Positions 53,973-62,531 of a stretch of DNA of 64,000 nt are shown one piece after another. Each line of letters starts with the position of its first letter. Position 1 is the stretch's first letter. The notes beneath the pieces were generated by a model. It ran no database searches and had not been told where the DNA came from. It saw nothing but the letters and a program-made list of their open reading frames with translations. Source of the DNA: Larkinella terrae (GTDB lineage Bacteria; Bacteroidota; Bacteroidia; Cytophagales; Spirosomataceae); contig NZ_WJXZ01000002.1 in assembly GCF_009668025.1 (NCBI RefSeq), positions 564,059-628,058 on the forward strand. Reading direction: 5' to 3'. Position numbers and translations under genes: made by a program.

Positions 53973-54578
53973 ATGCTATTATACGGAGCCAGCGGACACG
54001 CAAAGGTGATAATCAGTTGTTTGCACGCCAGTCGCACGAGCGTTGAAGCGATCTTCGACGATGATTTGCGTAAAGAAAGTCTGCTGACCATCCCGGTGAT
54101 TGGCCCTTATCAGACCGATTATGAAAGCAATGCGCCATTGATTGTGGCCGTTGGTGACAACGCGATCCGGCACCGGCTGACTCAAACGGTCCGCCACCCG
54201 TACGGGATTGCCATTCATCCGTCGGCGCAGGTTGATTCCAGCGTACAAATAGGAGCGGGGAGTGTCGTTTTACACGGCGCCATTCTGCAGGCCGACACCC
54301 GGATCGGTAGCCATGTCATTATCAATACGGGAGCTTCCGTTGATCACGATTGCGCGGTAGGCGATTTTGCCCATGTGGCTCCCGGGGCGGTTTTGTGTGG
54401 GGGAATTCGGGTCGAAACCGGGGCGTTGATTGGTGCCGGAGCGGTTATTTGTCCCAACCTGAACATCGGTAAATGGGCGATTGTGGGCGCCGGGGCCGTT
54501 GTTATTCGCCCGGTTCCGGACTATGCCGTTGTGGTGGGTAATCCGGGCCGGATCATTAAACTAAACAAAACCGCATGA
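53973..54578 (+). CDS. Sugar N- or O-acetyltransferase (PglD/NeuD-like)
   Basis: A 201-residue protein. The N-terminal Rossmann part starts LLYGASGHAKVIISCL. The C-terminal left-handed beta-helix (about 85-190) is made of hexapeptide turns, such as VQIGAGSVVLHGAI, with the candidate catalytic His in SVDHDCAVGDFAHVAPGA. PglD acetylates UDP-4-amino-sugar at C4; NeuD-type enzymes act on sialic-acid precursors. The position between the PglC-like and PglE-like genes favours the first. Its stop overlaps the aminotransferase ATG by four bases. Confidence 0.85.
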   Translation: MLLYGASGHAKVIISCLHASRTSVEAIFDDDLRKESLLTIPVIGPYQTDYESNAPLIVAVGDNAIRHRLTQTVRHPYGIAIHPSAQVDSSVQIGAGSVVLHGAILQADTRIGSHVIINTGASVDHDCAVGDFAHVAPGAVLCGGIRVETGALIGAGAVICPNLNIGKWAIVGAGAVVIRPVPDYAVVVGNPGRIIKLNKTA

Positions 54579-55720
54579 ATCCCGACATTTATCTCTCGTC
54601 TCCACACCTCGGCGAATTAGAGCTTCGGTACGTTCAGGAAGCTTTTGCGACGAACTGGATTGCTCCGCTGGGTCCCCACGTCGATGCCTTTGAACAGGAA
54701 ATTTGTGCGGCTACCGGCGTTGGGCATGCGGCTGCGTTGTCATCCGGAACGGCGGCTTTGCATCTGGCCCTGGTGTTGCTCGGCGTTGGTCCCGGCGATG
54801 AGGTGCTTTGTCAGTCGTTTACGTTTGCGGCCAGCGCGAATCCGATTCGGTATCAGGGAGCGCAACCCATCTATGTCGATAGCGAAATGACGACCTGGAA
54901 TATGTGCCCGGATGCGCTGGAAACCGCCCTTCAGGATCGTATCCGGAAAGGCAAGCGCCCGAAAGCGGTTATTGCCGTCAACCTCTACGGGATGCCCGCC
55001 CGCTTTGATGCGATTCTTGCCATTTGTCAGCGGTACGAAGTCCCTTTGATTGAAGACGCTGCCGAATCATTTGGTTCTACCTATAAGAATGTACCAACCG
55101 GCCGGTTCGGAACAGTAGCGGTTTTATCCTTCAACGGCAATAAAATCATTACGACATCGGGTGGGGGAGCGTTGTTGTCGGAAGACGATAAGCTAATTGC
55201 CAAAGCACGGTTTTTAGCTACGCAGGCGCGTGATCCGGCTCCACACTATCAGCATTCCAGCGTTGGCTATAATTACCGGATGAGCAACGTTTGCGCGGGT
55301 ATTGGCCGGGGGCAGTTAGCGGTTCTGGCGACCCGGGTGGCCCAGCGACGCGCCAATTTCAACTATTATGTTCAGGAATTGAGCCAACTGCCGGGGCTGA
55401 ATTTCCAACCGGAACCGGCCGACTGTTTTTCAAACCGCTGGCTGACCTGCATCACGATTGATCCGGCGCTGTCGGACGGACTCACCCGCGAAGCTATTCG
55501 ACTGGCGCTGGCCGAACAACGGATTGAAGCCCGGCCGTTGTGGAAACCGATGCATCGGCAACCGGTTTTTGCCGGTTCGCCCTACTATGGTTCCGGAATA
55601 GCCGACCAGCTTTTCGAGAATGGGCTCTGCCTGCCATCCGGCTCCAATCTGACTCAGGAACAGCGTGACAAAGTAGTTTCCTGTATCCGAAAAACCGCTG
55701 CGGCTTTTTCGAAGCGGTAA
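54575..55720 (+). CDS. DegT/DnrJ-family sugar aminotransferase (PglE-like)
   Basis: A 381-residue PLP enzyme. Signatures: ATGVGHAAALSSGTAALHLAL (phosphate-binding region), VNLYGMPA, EDAAESFGS and the PLP-binding Lys190 in FNGNKIITTSGGG. This family transfers an amino group to a 4-keto sugar nucleotide. In the bacillosamine pathway it acts on UDP-4-keto-6-deoxy-GlcNAc made by a PglF-type dehydratase. No such dehydratase is in the window, so it must be encoded elsewhere, or another 4-keto sugar is used. It overlaps the acetyltransferase by ATGA. Confidence 0.9.
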   Translation: MNPDIYLSSPHLGELELRYVQEAFATNWIAPLGPHVDAFEQEICAATGVGHAAALSSGTAALHLALVLLGVGPGDEVLCQSFTFAASANPIRYQGAQPIYVDSEMTTWNMCPDALETALQDRIRKGKRPKAVIAVNLYGMPARFDAILAICQRYEVPLIEDAAESFGSTYKNVPTGRFGTVAVLSFNGNKIITTSGGGALLSEDDKLIAKARFLATQARDPAPHYQHSSVGYNYRMSNVCAGIGRGQLAVLATRVAQRRANFNYYVQELSQLPGLNFQPEPADCFSNRWLTCITIDPALSDGLTREAIRLALAEQRIEARPLWKPMHRQPVFAGSPYYGSGIADQLFENGLCLPSGSNLTQEQRDKVVSCIRKTAAAFSKR

Positions 55721-55765
55721 TTATGAACGACACGGGCGGGATGTCCTTTAACGGCTGCGGCTTCC

Positions 55766-56893
55766 ATGAAACGTCAACGGATTTTACACATCAGTACGGC
55801 ACATTCACCTTATGACCCGCGTATTGTTTATAAGTATTTACCCACGCTGATCGAGCATTACGAGGTTTATTGCGCCCTTCCGGGAGCCGAAGCCGCCGTG
55901 GTGCCCGGGGTGCATTTTATTGATTTACCCCGCTTTGGCCGGGTGGTTTTCCGGTTTTTGATTACCTGTCCGGTTGTTCTCTGGAAAACGGTGCGGCTGC
56001 GTCCCCGGTTAATTCATGTTTATTCGCCCGAATTTTTGCCTTTTGCGTACCTCTACCGCTGGATGGGAGCCGCGGTCATTTACGAAGTTCAGGAAAATCT
56101 CTATAAAAAGATTCACCTGAAGAAACAGAACCGGGGCTGGCTGCTCCGGCGGTTATTCCGTTTCTTTGACCGGCTGGCCTGGCGGCATTTTTCGCTGATT
56201 TTCACGGAGCATGGCTATCTGACGACGTACACGGATCTCGCGCAGCCTTATGCCGTCATTTATAATTACCCGGTATTGCCGTTTATGCAAACCTTCCGGC
56301 AGCCGTACCGAAAACCCACTGACCCCATCGAATTTTTTTACATTGGAGTGCTGAGTTTCGACCGGGCCATTGAAACGTTGCTGGCAGGACTGGCCCTATT
56401 GAAAATGGATTTTCCAGATTTCAAGGTACACCTGTTCGGGCGCCGGACTTTTACCGATTCTGAATTGCAGGTGATTCCGGCGTACCGTACTGTAAAAGAC
56501 AACCTGATTTTTTACGGCTACACGGATCAGGCAAAGGCGCTGTTGTATGCCGCGAAAGCCGTGTGCGGTCTGGCGCTGCTAAAACCCGTCGGAGATTACC
56601 CGGAATCGTATACCACCAAAATGTTCGAATACATGGCGCTGGGCCTGCCGGTTATCACGGCCGATTTTCCGTTATATCGCGAGGTGGTTGAAAAATACGG
56701 TTGCGGGTTCTGCATTGATCCGCTCAATCCGGTCGTTTTTGCCGATTGCCTGCGCTATCTGAGCACCCACCCGCAGGAAGCCCGGGAAATGGGCGAACGT
56801 GGTCGGCAGGCTACGGTGAATGCCTTCAACTGGTTGACCGAACGGGCCAAATTACTGCAGCTTTATCAAACGCTGCTACCGTCTTCTGCCTGA
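55766..56893 (+). CDS. GT4-like glycosyltransferase, last gene of the cluster
   Basis: A 375-residue GT-B enzyme. The N-terminal domain shows ILHISTAHSPYDPRIVYKYL, where HxxxDPR is typical of one GT4 subgroup, and an arginine-rich membrane-contact segment around LLRRLFRFFDRLAWRHFS. The C-terminal donor domain carries KMFEYMALGLPVIT and a later Glu. It starts 45 bases after the aminotransferase and ends before a strong convergent terminator, so it closes the operon. Donor and acceptor are unknown. Confidence 0.85.
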   Translation: MKRQRILHISTAHSPYDPRIVYKYLPTLIEHYEVYCALPGAEAAVVPGVHFIDLPRFGRVVFRFLITCPVVLWKTVRLRPRLIHVYSPEFLPFAYLYRWMGAAVIYEVQENLYKKIHLKKQNRGWLLRRLFRFFDRLAWRHFSLIFTEHGYLTTYTDLAQPYAVIYNYPVLPFMQTFRQPYRKPTDPIEFFYIGVLSFDRAIETLLAGLALLKMDFPDFKVHLFGRRTFTDSELQVIPAYRTVKDNLIFYGYTDQAKALLYAAKAVCGLALLKPVGDYPESYTTKMFEYMALGLPVITADFPLYREVVEKYGCGFCIDPLNPVVFADCLRYLSTHPQEAREMGERGRQATVNAFNWLTERAKLLQLYQTLLPSSA

Positions 56894-56913
56894 ATTGAGT
56901 CCGCAATTAGAAC

Positions 56914-56948
56914 AAAAAACCGCCCCCGGAGTCCAGGGGCGGTTTTTT
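56914..56948. terminator. Bidirectional terminator ending the polysaccharide operon
   Basis: Perfect 13-bp arms at 56914-56926 and 56936-56948 (AAAAAACCGCCCC type), loop of 9 bases, with A and T runs at the two ends. It can serve both the rightward glycosyltransferase and the leftward thioredoxin gene. Confidence 0.85.
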
Positions 56949-56968
56949 GGCAGCGATTATATCAGAAA

Positions 56969-57487
56969 TTACAAAGCCGTTCCGCCTTTAATGTCTTTGG
57001 CAATGGCCAGCAGTTGTTCCGGCGATTGGTACCCCAGAACTTTCTTGACAACTTTACCGTCGCCATCAATGAACAACAAGGTTGGATAACCTTCCAGCGG
57101 GTATTGCAATGCGAGTTCCGGGCCTTCGCCTTTTTCCATATCGATTTTTACATTGACGAACTCTTTATTAAAGAATTCGCCGACGGCTGGTTGCGTAAAT
57201 ACGTTCTTTTGCAGCATTTTACAAGGACCACACCAACTGGTGTACGCATCCAGAAAAACGAGTTTGTTCTCGGCTTTGGCCTTCTCTAGCTGAGCTTTCC
57301 AGGAGGCTTCCGAAAATTGAATACCCGGTTCGGTACTGACGGCTGATTTGGCGGTTTCCGTAGCCGCCGGAGTGGTCGCTTCGGCGGTGGATTTCTCACC
57401 TTCCGATTTGGTACTGGTGTTGCAGGCGTTGAAAACCAGCGCCATAGCGAGTAATAAGGACAAAAAACCTGTATTTTTCATAACCAT
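56969..57487 (-). CDS. Thioredoxin-fold lipoprotein
   Basis: A 172-residue protein; a second ATG two codons in (57481) gives the same signal. The signal peptide ends in LVFNAC, a lipobox. A Ser/Thr/Ala/Glu-rich linker (about 25-55) precedes the thioredoxin domain, with the active site AYTSWCGPCKMLQ (CGPC), the cis-Pro region in EGYPTLLF and GDGKVVKKVLG. The CGPC form points to a reductase-like protein facing the periplasm, perhaps for disulphide exchange or maturation of cytochromes. It is convergent with the polysaccharide cluster. Confidence 0.88.
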   Translation of the reverse strand: MVMKNTGFLSLLLAMALVFNACNTSTKSEGEKSTAEATTPAATETAKSAVSTEPGIQFSEASWKAQLEKAKAENKLVFLDAYTSWCGPCKMLQKNVFTQPAVGEFFNKEFVNVKIDMEKGEGPELALQYPLEGYPTLLFIDGDGKVVKKVLGYQSPEQLLAIAKDIKGGTAL

Positions 57488-57713
57488 CGATTCGGTTTGT
57501 ACTGATTAAACGATAACGGCTGATTGATTCAAATTTGTTTCCTGACGCCGACAAATTGTGTAAAAAGTAGCAATCGTCGCCCAATTTTTAGCAAATATAC
57601 CGATTTATGCGTCGTTGTTCCAATGCCATTTTCGACATAAAATAGTTCTCTTCTGGATTCTTTACGAACTTTGCGGCTGAAAAGCGGTTTTGAAAACCGC
57701 CTTTTGAACAGAT

Positions 57714-58334
57714 ATGGAAGTAAAACAAGCTGAGTTTGTCATGAGCAACTCCGATCCGGCACGCTGCCCGAAGCCGGATAAACCGGAATATGCGTTCATC
57801 GGGCGCTCAAACGTCGGAAAGTCGTCGCTCATCAATATGCTGACCACGCGGCACAAGCTGGCCAAAACCTCGCAAACGCCGGGTAAAACCCAGTTAATCA
57901 ACCATTTCCTGATTAACACTGACTGGTACCTGGTCGATTTGCCGGGCTACGGTTTTGCGAAAGCGCCCCAGCGCGAACGGGAAAAGTGGGAAGTAATGAT
58001 CGATTCGTACCTCACGGAACGGCAGAATCTGATCTGTACCTTCGTGCTGGTCGACGGCCGGATCGAGCCCCAGCGCATCGACCTGGAGTTTATGGAGCGC
58101 ATGGGCGAACGCGGTCTGCCGTTTGTGATCATCTTCACGAAAACCGAAAAAAGCAGTACGAACGCCATTCACCAGATGGTGAAAAAATACGGGCAGACCC
58201 TCCAGAAAACCTGGGCTGAATTGCCGCCCATGTTCGTTTCTTCAGCCGTGAGCAGCCGGGGAAAAGACGAAATTCTGGCTTATATCGACCAACTGAATAA
58301 GGAGTTTTACGAGGAAATGAAGGCAAAAAAATAA
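57714..58334 (+). CDS. engB: Ribosome-biogenesis GTPase EngB (YihA/YsxC)
   Basis: A 206-residue GTPase. G1 is FIGRSNVGKSSLIN, G3 is LVDLPGYGFAKA with the TrmE-like DLPGYG, and G4 is IFTKTEKSS (TKxE in place of TKxD). The C-terminal SSAVSSRGKDEIL is the G5 loop. EngB binds the maturing 50S subunit. Length is normal. It is a single gene followed by a TATCTTTG box for the next gene. Confidence 0.95.
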   Translation: MEVKQAEFVMSNSDPARCPKPDKPEYAFIGRSNVGKSSLINMLTTRHKLAKTSQTPGKTQLINHFLINTDWYLVDLPGYGFAKAPQREREKWEVMIDSYLTERQNLICTFVLVDGRIEPQRIDLEFMERMGERGLPFVIIFTKTEKSSTNAIHQMVKKYGQTLQKTWAELPPMFVSSAVSSRGKDEILAYIDQLNKEFYEEMKAKK

Positions 58335-58343
58335 GATTAGTCC

Positions 58344-58351
58344 TATCTTTG
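58344..58351 (+). promoter_or_regulatory. TATCTTTG element upstream of the DUF5606 gene
   Basis: TATCTTTG exactly fits TAnnTTTG, the Bacteroidota -7 element, 10 bases after the engB stop and 69 bases before the ATG of the next gene. No clear TTTG is found at the expected distance upstream. Confidence 0.4.
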
Positions 58352-58419
58352 CCCTTCAGTTTTTAGCAAAAATTGGCAATAACCCAATCAAATAGACCGT
58401 TACCCATTAAACAAGCAGC

Positions 58420-58899
58420 ATGGAATCGCTGAAAGAAATTGCAAATATTGCCGGAAAAAGCGGCCTGTATCGAATCTTGAAACCCAGCCGTACCGGCGTG
58501 ATTGTGGAATCGCTTGATGAGAAAAAAGAAAAATCGATGATTGGCCCCACGGCGCGGGTGTCGGTTTTGAAAGATATCTCGATCTATACCGACGATGAGG
58601 AGCAGTCAAAACCGCTGGCGGATGTATTTCTGGCCATATACGAAAAATACGAAGACAATCTGCCGATAACTCCCAAATCAGCGTCGAATGCGGAACTGGC
58701 TGATTTTATCGGCGAAGTGGTGCCGGAATACGATCGCGACCGGGTGCATATGTCGGACGTGAAGAAAATGCTCGGCTGGTATAGCATTCTGCGGAAGAGT
58801 CTGCCGGAAGCCTTTGAGAAAAAACCGGAGGAAATCACCGAAGAAACCCAGGCTGAAACGCCCTCTGCCGCCACCGAAACGGAGGAGCAAACCGCCTAA
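58420..58899 (+). CDS. DUF5606-family protein
   Basis: A 159-residue cytoplasmic protein. It begins with LKEIANIAGKSGLYRILKPS and TGVIVESLDEKKEK, the conserved start of the DUF5606 family in Bacteroidota. A helical middle (LADFIGEVVPEYDRDRVHMSD, VKKMLGWYSILRK) follows. The C-terminal 30 residues are a Glu/Thr/Ala-rich disordered tail. Members have no established function; their wide spread in the phylum suggests a basic cellular role. A terminator hairpin directly follows. Confidence 0.8.
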   Translation: MESLKEIANIAGKSGLYRILKPSRTGVIVESLDEKKEKSMIGPTARVSVLKDISIYTDDEEQSKPLADVFLAIYEKYEDNLPITPKSASNAELADFIGEVVPEYDRDRVHMSDVKKMLGWYSILRKSLPEAFEKKPEEITEETQAETPSAATETEEQTA

Positions 58900-58922
58900 C
58901 GATTTACATTTTCAGTAATCGT

Positions 58923-58958
58923 AAAAAGCAGGAACTGGCCTTTGGCTTCCTGCTTTTT
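58923..58958 (+). terminator. Rho-independent terminator after DUF5606
   Basis: Arms 58923-58934 (AAAAAGCAGGAA) and 58947-58958 (its complement) with a 12-base loop and a T run of eight or more. It begins 24 bases after the stop codon. Confidence 0.85.
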
Positions 58959-58972
58959 TTTATTCTGAGACA

Positions 58973-59044
58973 TGAGAGGTTAGACAGGAGACAAGAGACT
59001 CTTGACAGGTACCTAAAGTCTCTTGTCTCCTGTCTAACCTCTCA
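58973..59044. repeat. 28-bp perfect inverted repeat
   Basis: Arms 58973-59000 and 59017-59044 are perfectly complementary over 28 bases with a 16-base loop. It lies between the DUF5606 terminator and the stop of the leftward oxidoreductase. There is no T run, so it is more likely a dispersed palindromic repeat than a terminator. Confidence 0.85.
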
Positions 59045-59047
59045 CCT

Positions 59048-60190
59048 CTATATAAAATCCATCATTTTTGCCTCCGAAAAACCGGCGCTGGAGGTCATGC
59101 CTTTGCCACCGATGCCGGTGATGATGTGAACGTTCTCCAGATCGCTTTCAAAAATCTCCTGCGGAGTTTGGGCGTAAAAACCGGCCCAACTGCGTTGAAT
59201 GCGGTAAACCGGGAAGGTGACAATGCGGCTGGCTTCCCGAATCATCAGCTGGTTAATGGATTCCCTGGTATCAAAACCCAGATCGTCGGTTTGGGTCGCG
59301 GTGGCGTATTCGTGCGAATCACCGAGAATGATGGAGCCGTCGAGCGCCTGTTTGAACAGGATGTGGATGCCCCACTTTTTCAGTTCCGCCAGGTGATCGG
59401 GAGTTTTGAGACTGGCGTACGACGGGCATTCGGCAAACGATTCGTAGCGCCGGATGGTCAGGCCAGTCAGGATGTTGCCGGGAAGCGCTACTTCGGGCAT
59501 CGGGTCGGTTTGCATCATCTGCAGTTTGCTCACCACCAGACCGCTCCGGGCAAAGAGGTCGGGATACAACAGCCGGAATTCGCTGCCGTTGCAAACCAGT
59601 ACGTGCTGCGCCTGAAACCGCTCTCCGTTCGCCAAACAAACCGTTGTTCCGCCGGAAACGGGTTCGCAGCCGATTACCGCAGCGTTCACCCGATACGTTA
59701 CGTTGGGGTATTTAGTGGTCAGATAAGTGATCAGCCGGTGAATCATCAGATCCGGTTCGACGCTGATTTCTTCCGGGAAAACCAGGCCGCCCTGTACGTA
59801 ATCTGGTTGTAAAGCCGGGTATTTCGCCAGAATCTGAGCTTTTGACCAGAGCTCACACGGGTAATCGTCGGCCCGCCGTTGATCGTAAAGCTCGTTGGCG
59901 AGCTGCCATTCGTCCGCATCGGAAGCAATGTAAACCGAGCCGTTTTGCCGAACGGTTATGTCGTATTCCCGCTGAATTTCCCGGTAAAGCTCGAGGCTGC
60001 GACGCCCGTAGCGGTACCAGCGCCCACTCAAACCCGAGGGAACGACCTGACCAAAATTTCGGACGGTGGCTCCCACCGGCCGGTTGTCCTTTTCAAGAAG
60101 TAAAACCCGTTTCCCGGCGCGGGCTGCGTGCAGGGCATGAAATGTTCCCAAAATGCCCGAACCGATAATGATAAAATCGAAAGAAGCCAA
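59048..60190 (-). CDS. FAD-dependent oxidoreductase of the aminophosphonate type (TIGR03364-like)
   Basis: A 380-residue DAO-family flavoprotein. The FAD-binding motif is FDFIIIGSGILGTFHALHAA, followed by LLLEKDNRPVGATVRNFGQV. A C-terminal GIGGKGMTSSAGF is the second FAD site. The TIGR03364 group, which the NFGQV segment recalls, is found next to phosphonatase genes and oxidatively deaminates (N-methyl-)2-aminoethylphosphonate to phosphonoacetaldehyde. The phosphonatase-like gene lies 19 bases upstream in the same operon, supporting that role. Start is set by the dinucleotide-binding strand. Confidence 0.8.
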   Translation of the reverse strand: MASFDFIIIGSGILGTFHALHAARAGKRVLLLEKDNRPVGATVRNFGQVVPSGLSGRWYRYGRRSLELYREIQREYDITVRQNGSVYIASDADEWQLANELYDQRRADDYPCELWSKAQILAKYPALQPDYVQGGLVFPEEISVEPDLMIHRLITYLTTKYPNVTYRVNAAVIGCEPVSGGTTVCLANGERFQAQHVLVCNGSEFRLLYPDLFARSGLVVSKLQMMQTDPMPEVALPGNILTGLTIRRYESFAECPSYASLKTPDHLAELKKWGIHILFKQALDGSIILGDSHEYATATQTDDLGFDTRESINQLMIREASRIVTFPVYRIQRSWAGFYAQTPQEIFESDLENVHIITGIGGKGMTSSAGFSEAKMMDFI

Positions 60191-60209
60191 AAGAATGATG
60201 AGTTACAAA

Positions 60210-60965
60210 TTACAGACTATGACCGTTTGCCAGTGCCTGAAACGACAAGGACGATAAGATAGCGTGCAAATCGCGTACCGATTCCAGCAACTGATCGTGC
60301 GGATAGGGTTCGAGCTGGCTGCGGTTGTGGGTCCCGTTGACAACGCCCAGATTGAGCCCCACCCCAGCCGCCTGTCCCGACAGCAAATCCGAAGGCGTAT
60401 CGCCGATGTTGATCACCCGTTTCGGATCGGTGCAATTCAATAACCGCATGGCTTTCTGAATCATAAAAGGCTGTGGCCGACCCTGTTCCACCTCATCACT
60501 TGCAATCGAAGCCTGAATAATGGTTTGATCGTTCCCGATATAATTCTCGTCCAGACCTTCCAGCCAACCCAGTTTTTCCAGAATAATATCGGTGACGACG
60601 CGGTAAAAACCGGTCGTGAGCGCAATTTTGATCCCGTTTTCGCGCAAAGAAGCAAATGTTTCCAGGCAACCCTCGGTGGGCACAACGGCCTGGGTCCGGT
60701 AGTGGTTTTCCAGAATTTCGGTGAACAGCCGGTACGAATGATCCACTTTCGCTTTCAGCTCCGAAGCCGTGGGGCTGCCGAGCTGTTCGGCCCATAAGGT
60801 TTCAAAAACAAACCGTTTCGAGAGTCCCTGCATGGCCAGAATCCGCTCGTCACTGACGATCAGATCGGTTTGGGAAGCGGCCTGCGCAAAGCAGCGTTCA
60901 ACTTCGTGCTGGTCCCGGACGGTGGTGCCAGCCATATCAAATACCACAAGTTGGAAGGATGTCAT
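60210..60965 (-). CDS. Phosphonatase-like HAD hydrolase (TIGR03351-like)
   Basis: A 251-residue HAD-superfamily hydrolase. The first motif is VVFDMAGTTV, with nucleophile Asp9 and the AGTT of PhnX-like enzymes. The cap region has MQGLSKRFVFETLW, with a Lys that may be the Schiff-base residue of phosphonoacetaldehyde hydrolase. Motif III is near GRPQPFMIQKA and motif IV is INIGDTPSDLLSG. The reaction would be phosphonoacetaldehyde to acetaldehyde and phosphate. It is the first gene of the operon with the flavoprotein. Closely related proteins can differ in substrate. Confidence 0.82.
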   Translation of the reverse strand: MTSFQLVVFDMAGTTVRDQHEVERCFAQAASQTDLIVSDERILAMQGLSKRFVFETLWAEQLGSPTASELKAKVDHSYRLFTEILENHYRTQAVVPTEGCLETFASLRENGIKIALTTGFYRVVTDIILEKLGWLEGLDENYIGNDQTIIQASIASDEVEQGRPQPFMIQKAMRLLNCTDPKRVINIGDTPSDLLSGQAAGVGLNLGVVNGTHNRSQLEPYPHDQLLESVRDLHAILSSLSFQALANGHSL

Positions 60966-61151
60966 TTTTCAAAAATCGGATAGAATTCGGATCGTCAAAC
61001 ATACAAAAGACCGGACGATAAACCGTTACCCATGTATTAAATTCCTGTAATACTTGGGGTTATCCGGGCTAGTTAGTAGATTCCCTTTTTCATCCGAACG
61101 GGGTTTCAACAACCCGGATTTCGTACAACTCTTTTCAGATTTGTTACCACT

Positions 61152-62531
61152 ATGGCGTATCGCAGCACCATTCGTAATCGAGTCTATCGTTTTGATGACC
61201 TGAAAACGTTGCTGGCCCGGGCAACGCCCTTGCGGTCGGGCGACCAACTGGCGGGCGTGGCGGCCCAAACCGCCGAGGAGCGGGTCGCAGCCCAACTGGC
61301 GCTGGCCGATTTGCCCCTTGCGACGTTTCTGAACGAAGCGGTTGTTCCCTACGAAACGGATGAAATAACCCGACTGATTCTGGATACGCACGACGCGGCC
61401 GCATTTGCTCCCATCAGCCATCTGACCGTCGGCGATTTTCGGAATTACCTGCTTTCGGATGAGGTTGACGCGCAAACGCTGACGGCGCTGCAACCCGGTC
61501 TGACGCCGGAAATGGTGGCGGCCGTAAGCAAACTGATGCGAAATCAGGATTTAATAACGGTTTCGGCCAGGTGCGAAGTCATCACCCGGTTTCGGAATAC
61601 GATTGGGCTGAAAGGGCGGTTTTCGACCCGGCTGCAACCCAATCACCCGACCGACGACTTCCGGGGCGTGGCCGCAAGTATCATCGACGGACTTTTTTAC
61701 GGCAGTGGAGATGCGGTAATTGGCATCAATCCCGCAACGGACCACGTTCGGACGGTGATTCGGCTGGTCGAAATGATGGATCAGATCCGGCAACGATTCG
61801 ACATTCCGACGCAGACCTGCGTGCTGAGTCATATAACCACCACACTTCAGGCCATTGAGCTGGGCGCGCCGGTCGACCTGACGTTCCAGTCTATCGGCGG
61901 AACCGAAGCCGTCAATACGTCATTCGGAGTCAATATGGCCCTGTTGCGCGAAGGTTTCGAGGCTACCCGCGCGTTGAAACGTGGAACCGTGGGCCAGAAT
62001 GTGATGTATTTTGAAACCGGTCAGGGAAGCGCGTTGTCGGCCAATGCGCACCACGGCGTCGATCAGCAAACCTGCGAGGTGCGCGCCTACGCCGTCGCCC
62101 GGCTTTTTGAGCCGCTGCTGGTTAATACCGTCGTCGGTTTTATTGGTCCGGAGTACCTGTACAATGGGAAACAGATCATTCGCGCTGGTCTGGAGGATCA
62201 TTGCTGCGGAAAATTGCTGGGGCTGCCGATGGGCGTCGACATTTGCTATACGAACCACGCCGAAGCCGATCAGGACGATATGGACACGCTGCTGACGTTG
62301 CTCGGCACGGCGGGCGTCAACTTCATTATGGGCATTCCGGGCGCCGACGACGTGATGCTGCATTACCAGAGCACGTCGTTTCACGATGCACTTTACCTGC
62401 GGGATCTGTGCCGGTTGCGCCCCGCACCGGAGTTTGAAGCCTGGCTGCTTCGAATGGAACTGATGGGCGCGGACGGGAAGTTGCTGCCGGTAAAAAATAC
62501 CCACCGTTTATTACAAGCTGCCGGTTTATGA
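61152..62531 (+). CDS. eutB: Ethanolamine ammonia-lyase large subunit
   Basis: A 459-residue subunit. It carries the substrate- and cobalamin-binding TIM barrel with FRGVAASIIDGLFYGSGDAVIGIN, QSIGGTEAVNTSFGVN and MYFETGQGSALSANAHHG, all EutB features. The enzyme is adenosylcobalamin-dependent and converts ethanolamine to acetaldehyde and ammonia. The stop overlaps the eutC ATG by four bases (62528-62531), so the subunits are made together. I see no cobalamin riboswitch upstream and no eutA reactivase or microcompartment genes nearby. Confidence 0.95.
   Translation: MAYRSTIRNRVYRFDDLKTLLARATPLRSGDQLAGVAAQTAEERVAAQLALADLPLATFLNEAVVPYETDEITRLILDTHDAAAFAPISHLTVGDFRNYLLSDEVDAQTLTALQPGLTPEMVAAVSKLMRNQDLITVSARCEVITRFRNTIGLKGRFSTRLQPNHPTDDFRGVAASIIDGLFYGSGDAVIGINPATDHVRTVIRLVEMMDQIRQRFDIPTQTCVLSHITTTLQAIELGAPVDLTFQSIGGTEAVNTSFGVNMALLREGFEATRALKRGTVGQNVMYFETGQGSALSANAHHGVDQQTCEVRAYAVARLFEPLLVNTVVGFIGPEYLYNGKQIIRAGLEDHCCGKLLGLPMGVDICYTNHAEADQDDMDTLLTLLGTAGVNFIMGIPGADDVMLHYQSTSFHDALYLRDLCRLRPAPEFEAWLLRMELMGADGKLLPVKNTHRLLQAAGL

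Noticed and set aside
60966..61151. Cobalamin riboswitch upstream of eutB
   Set aside because: No B12-box-like segment or matching stem arrangement could be seen in the leader.
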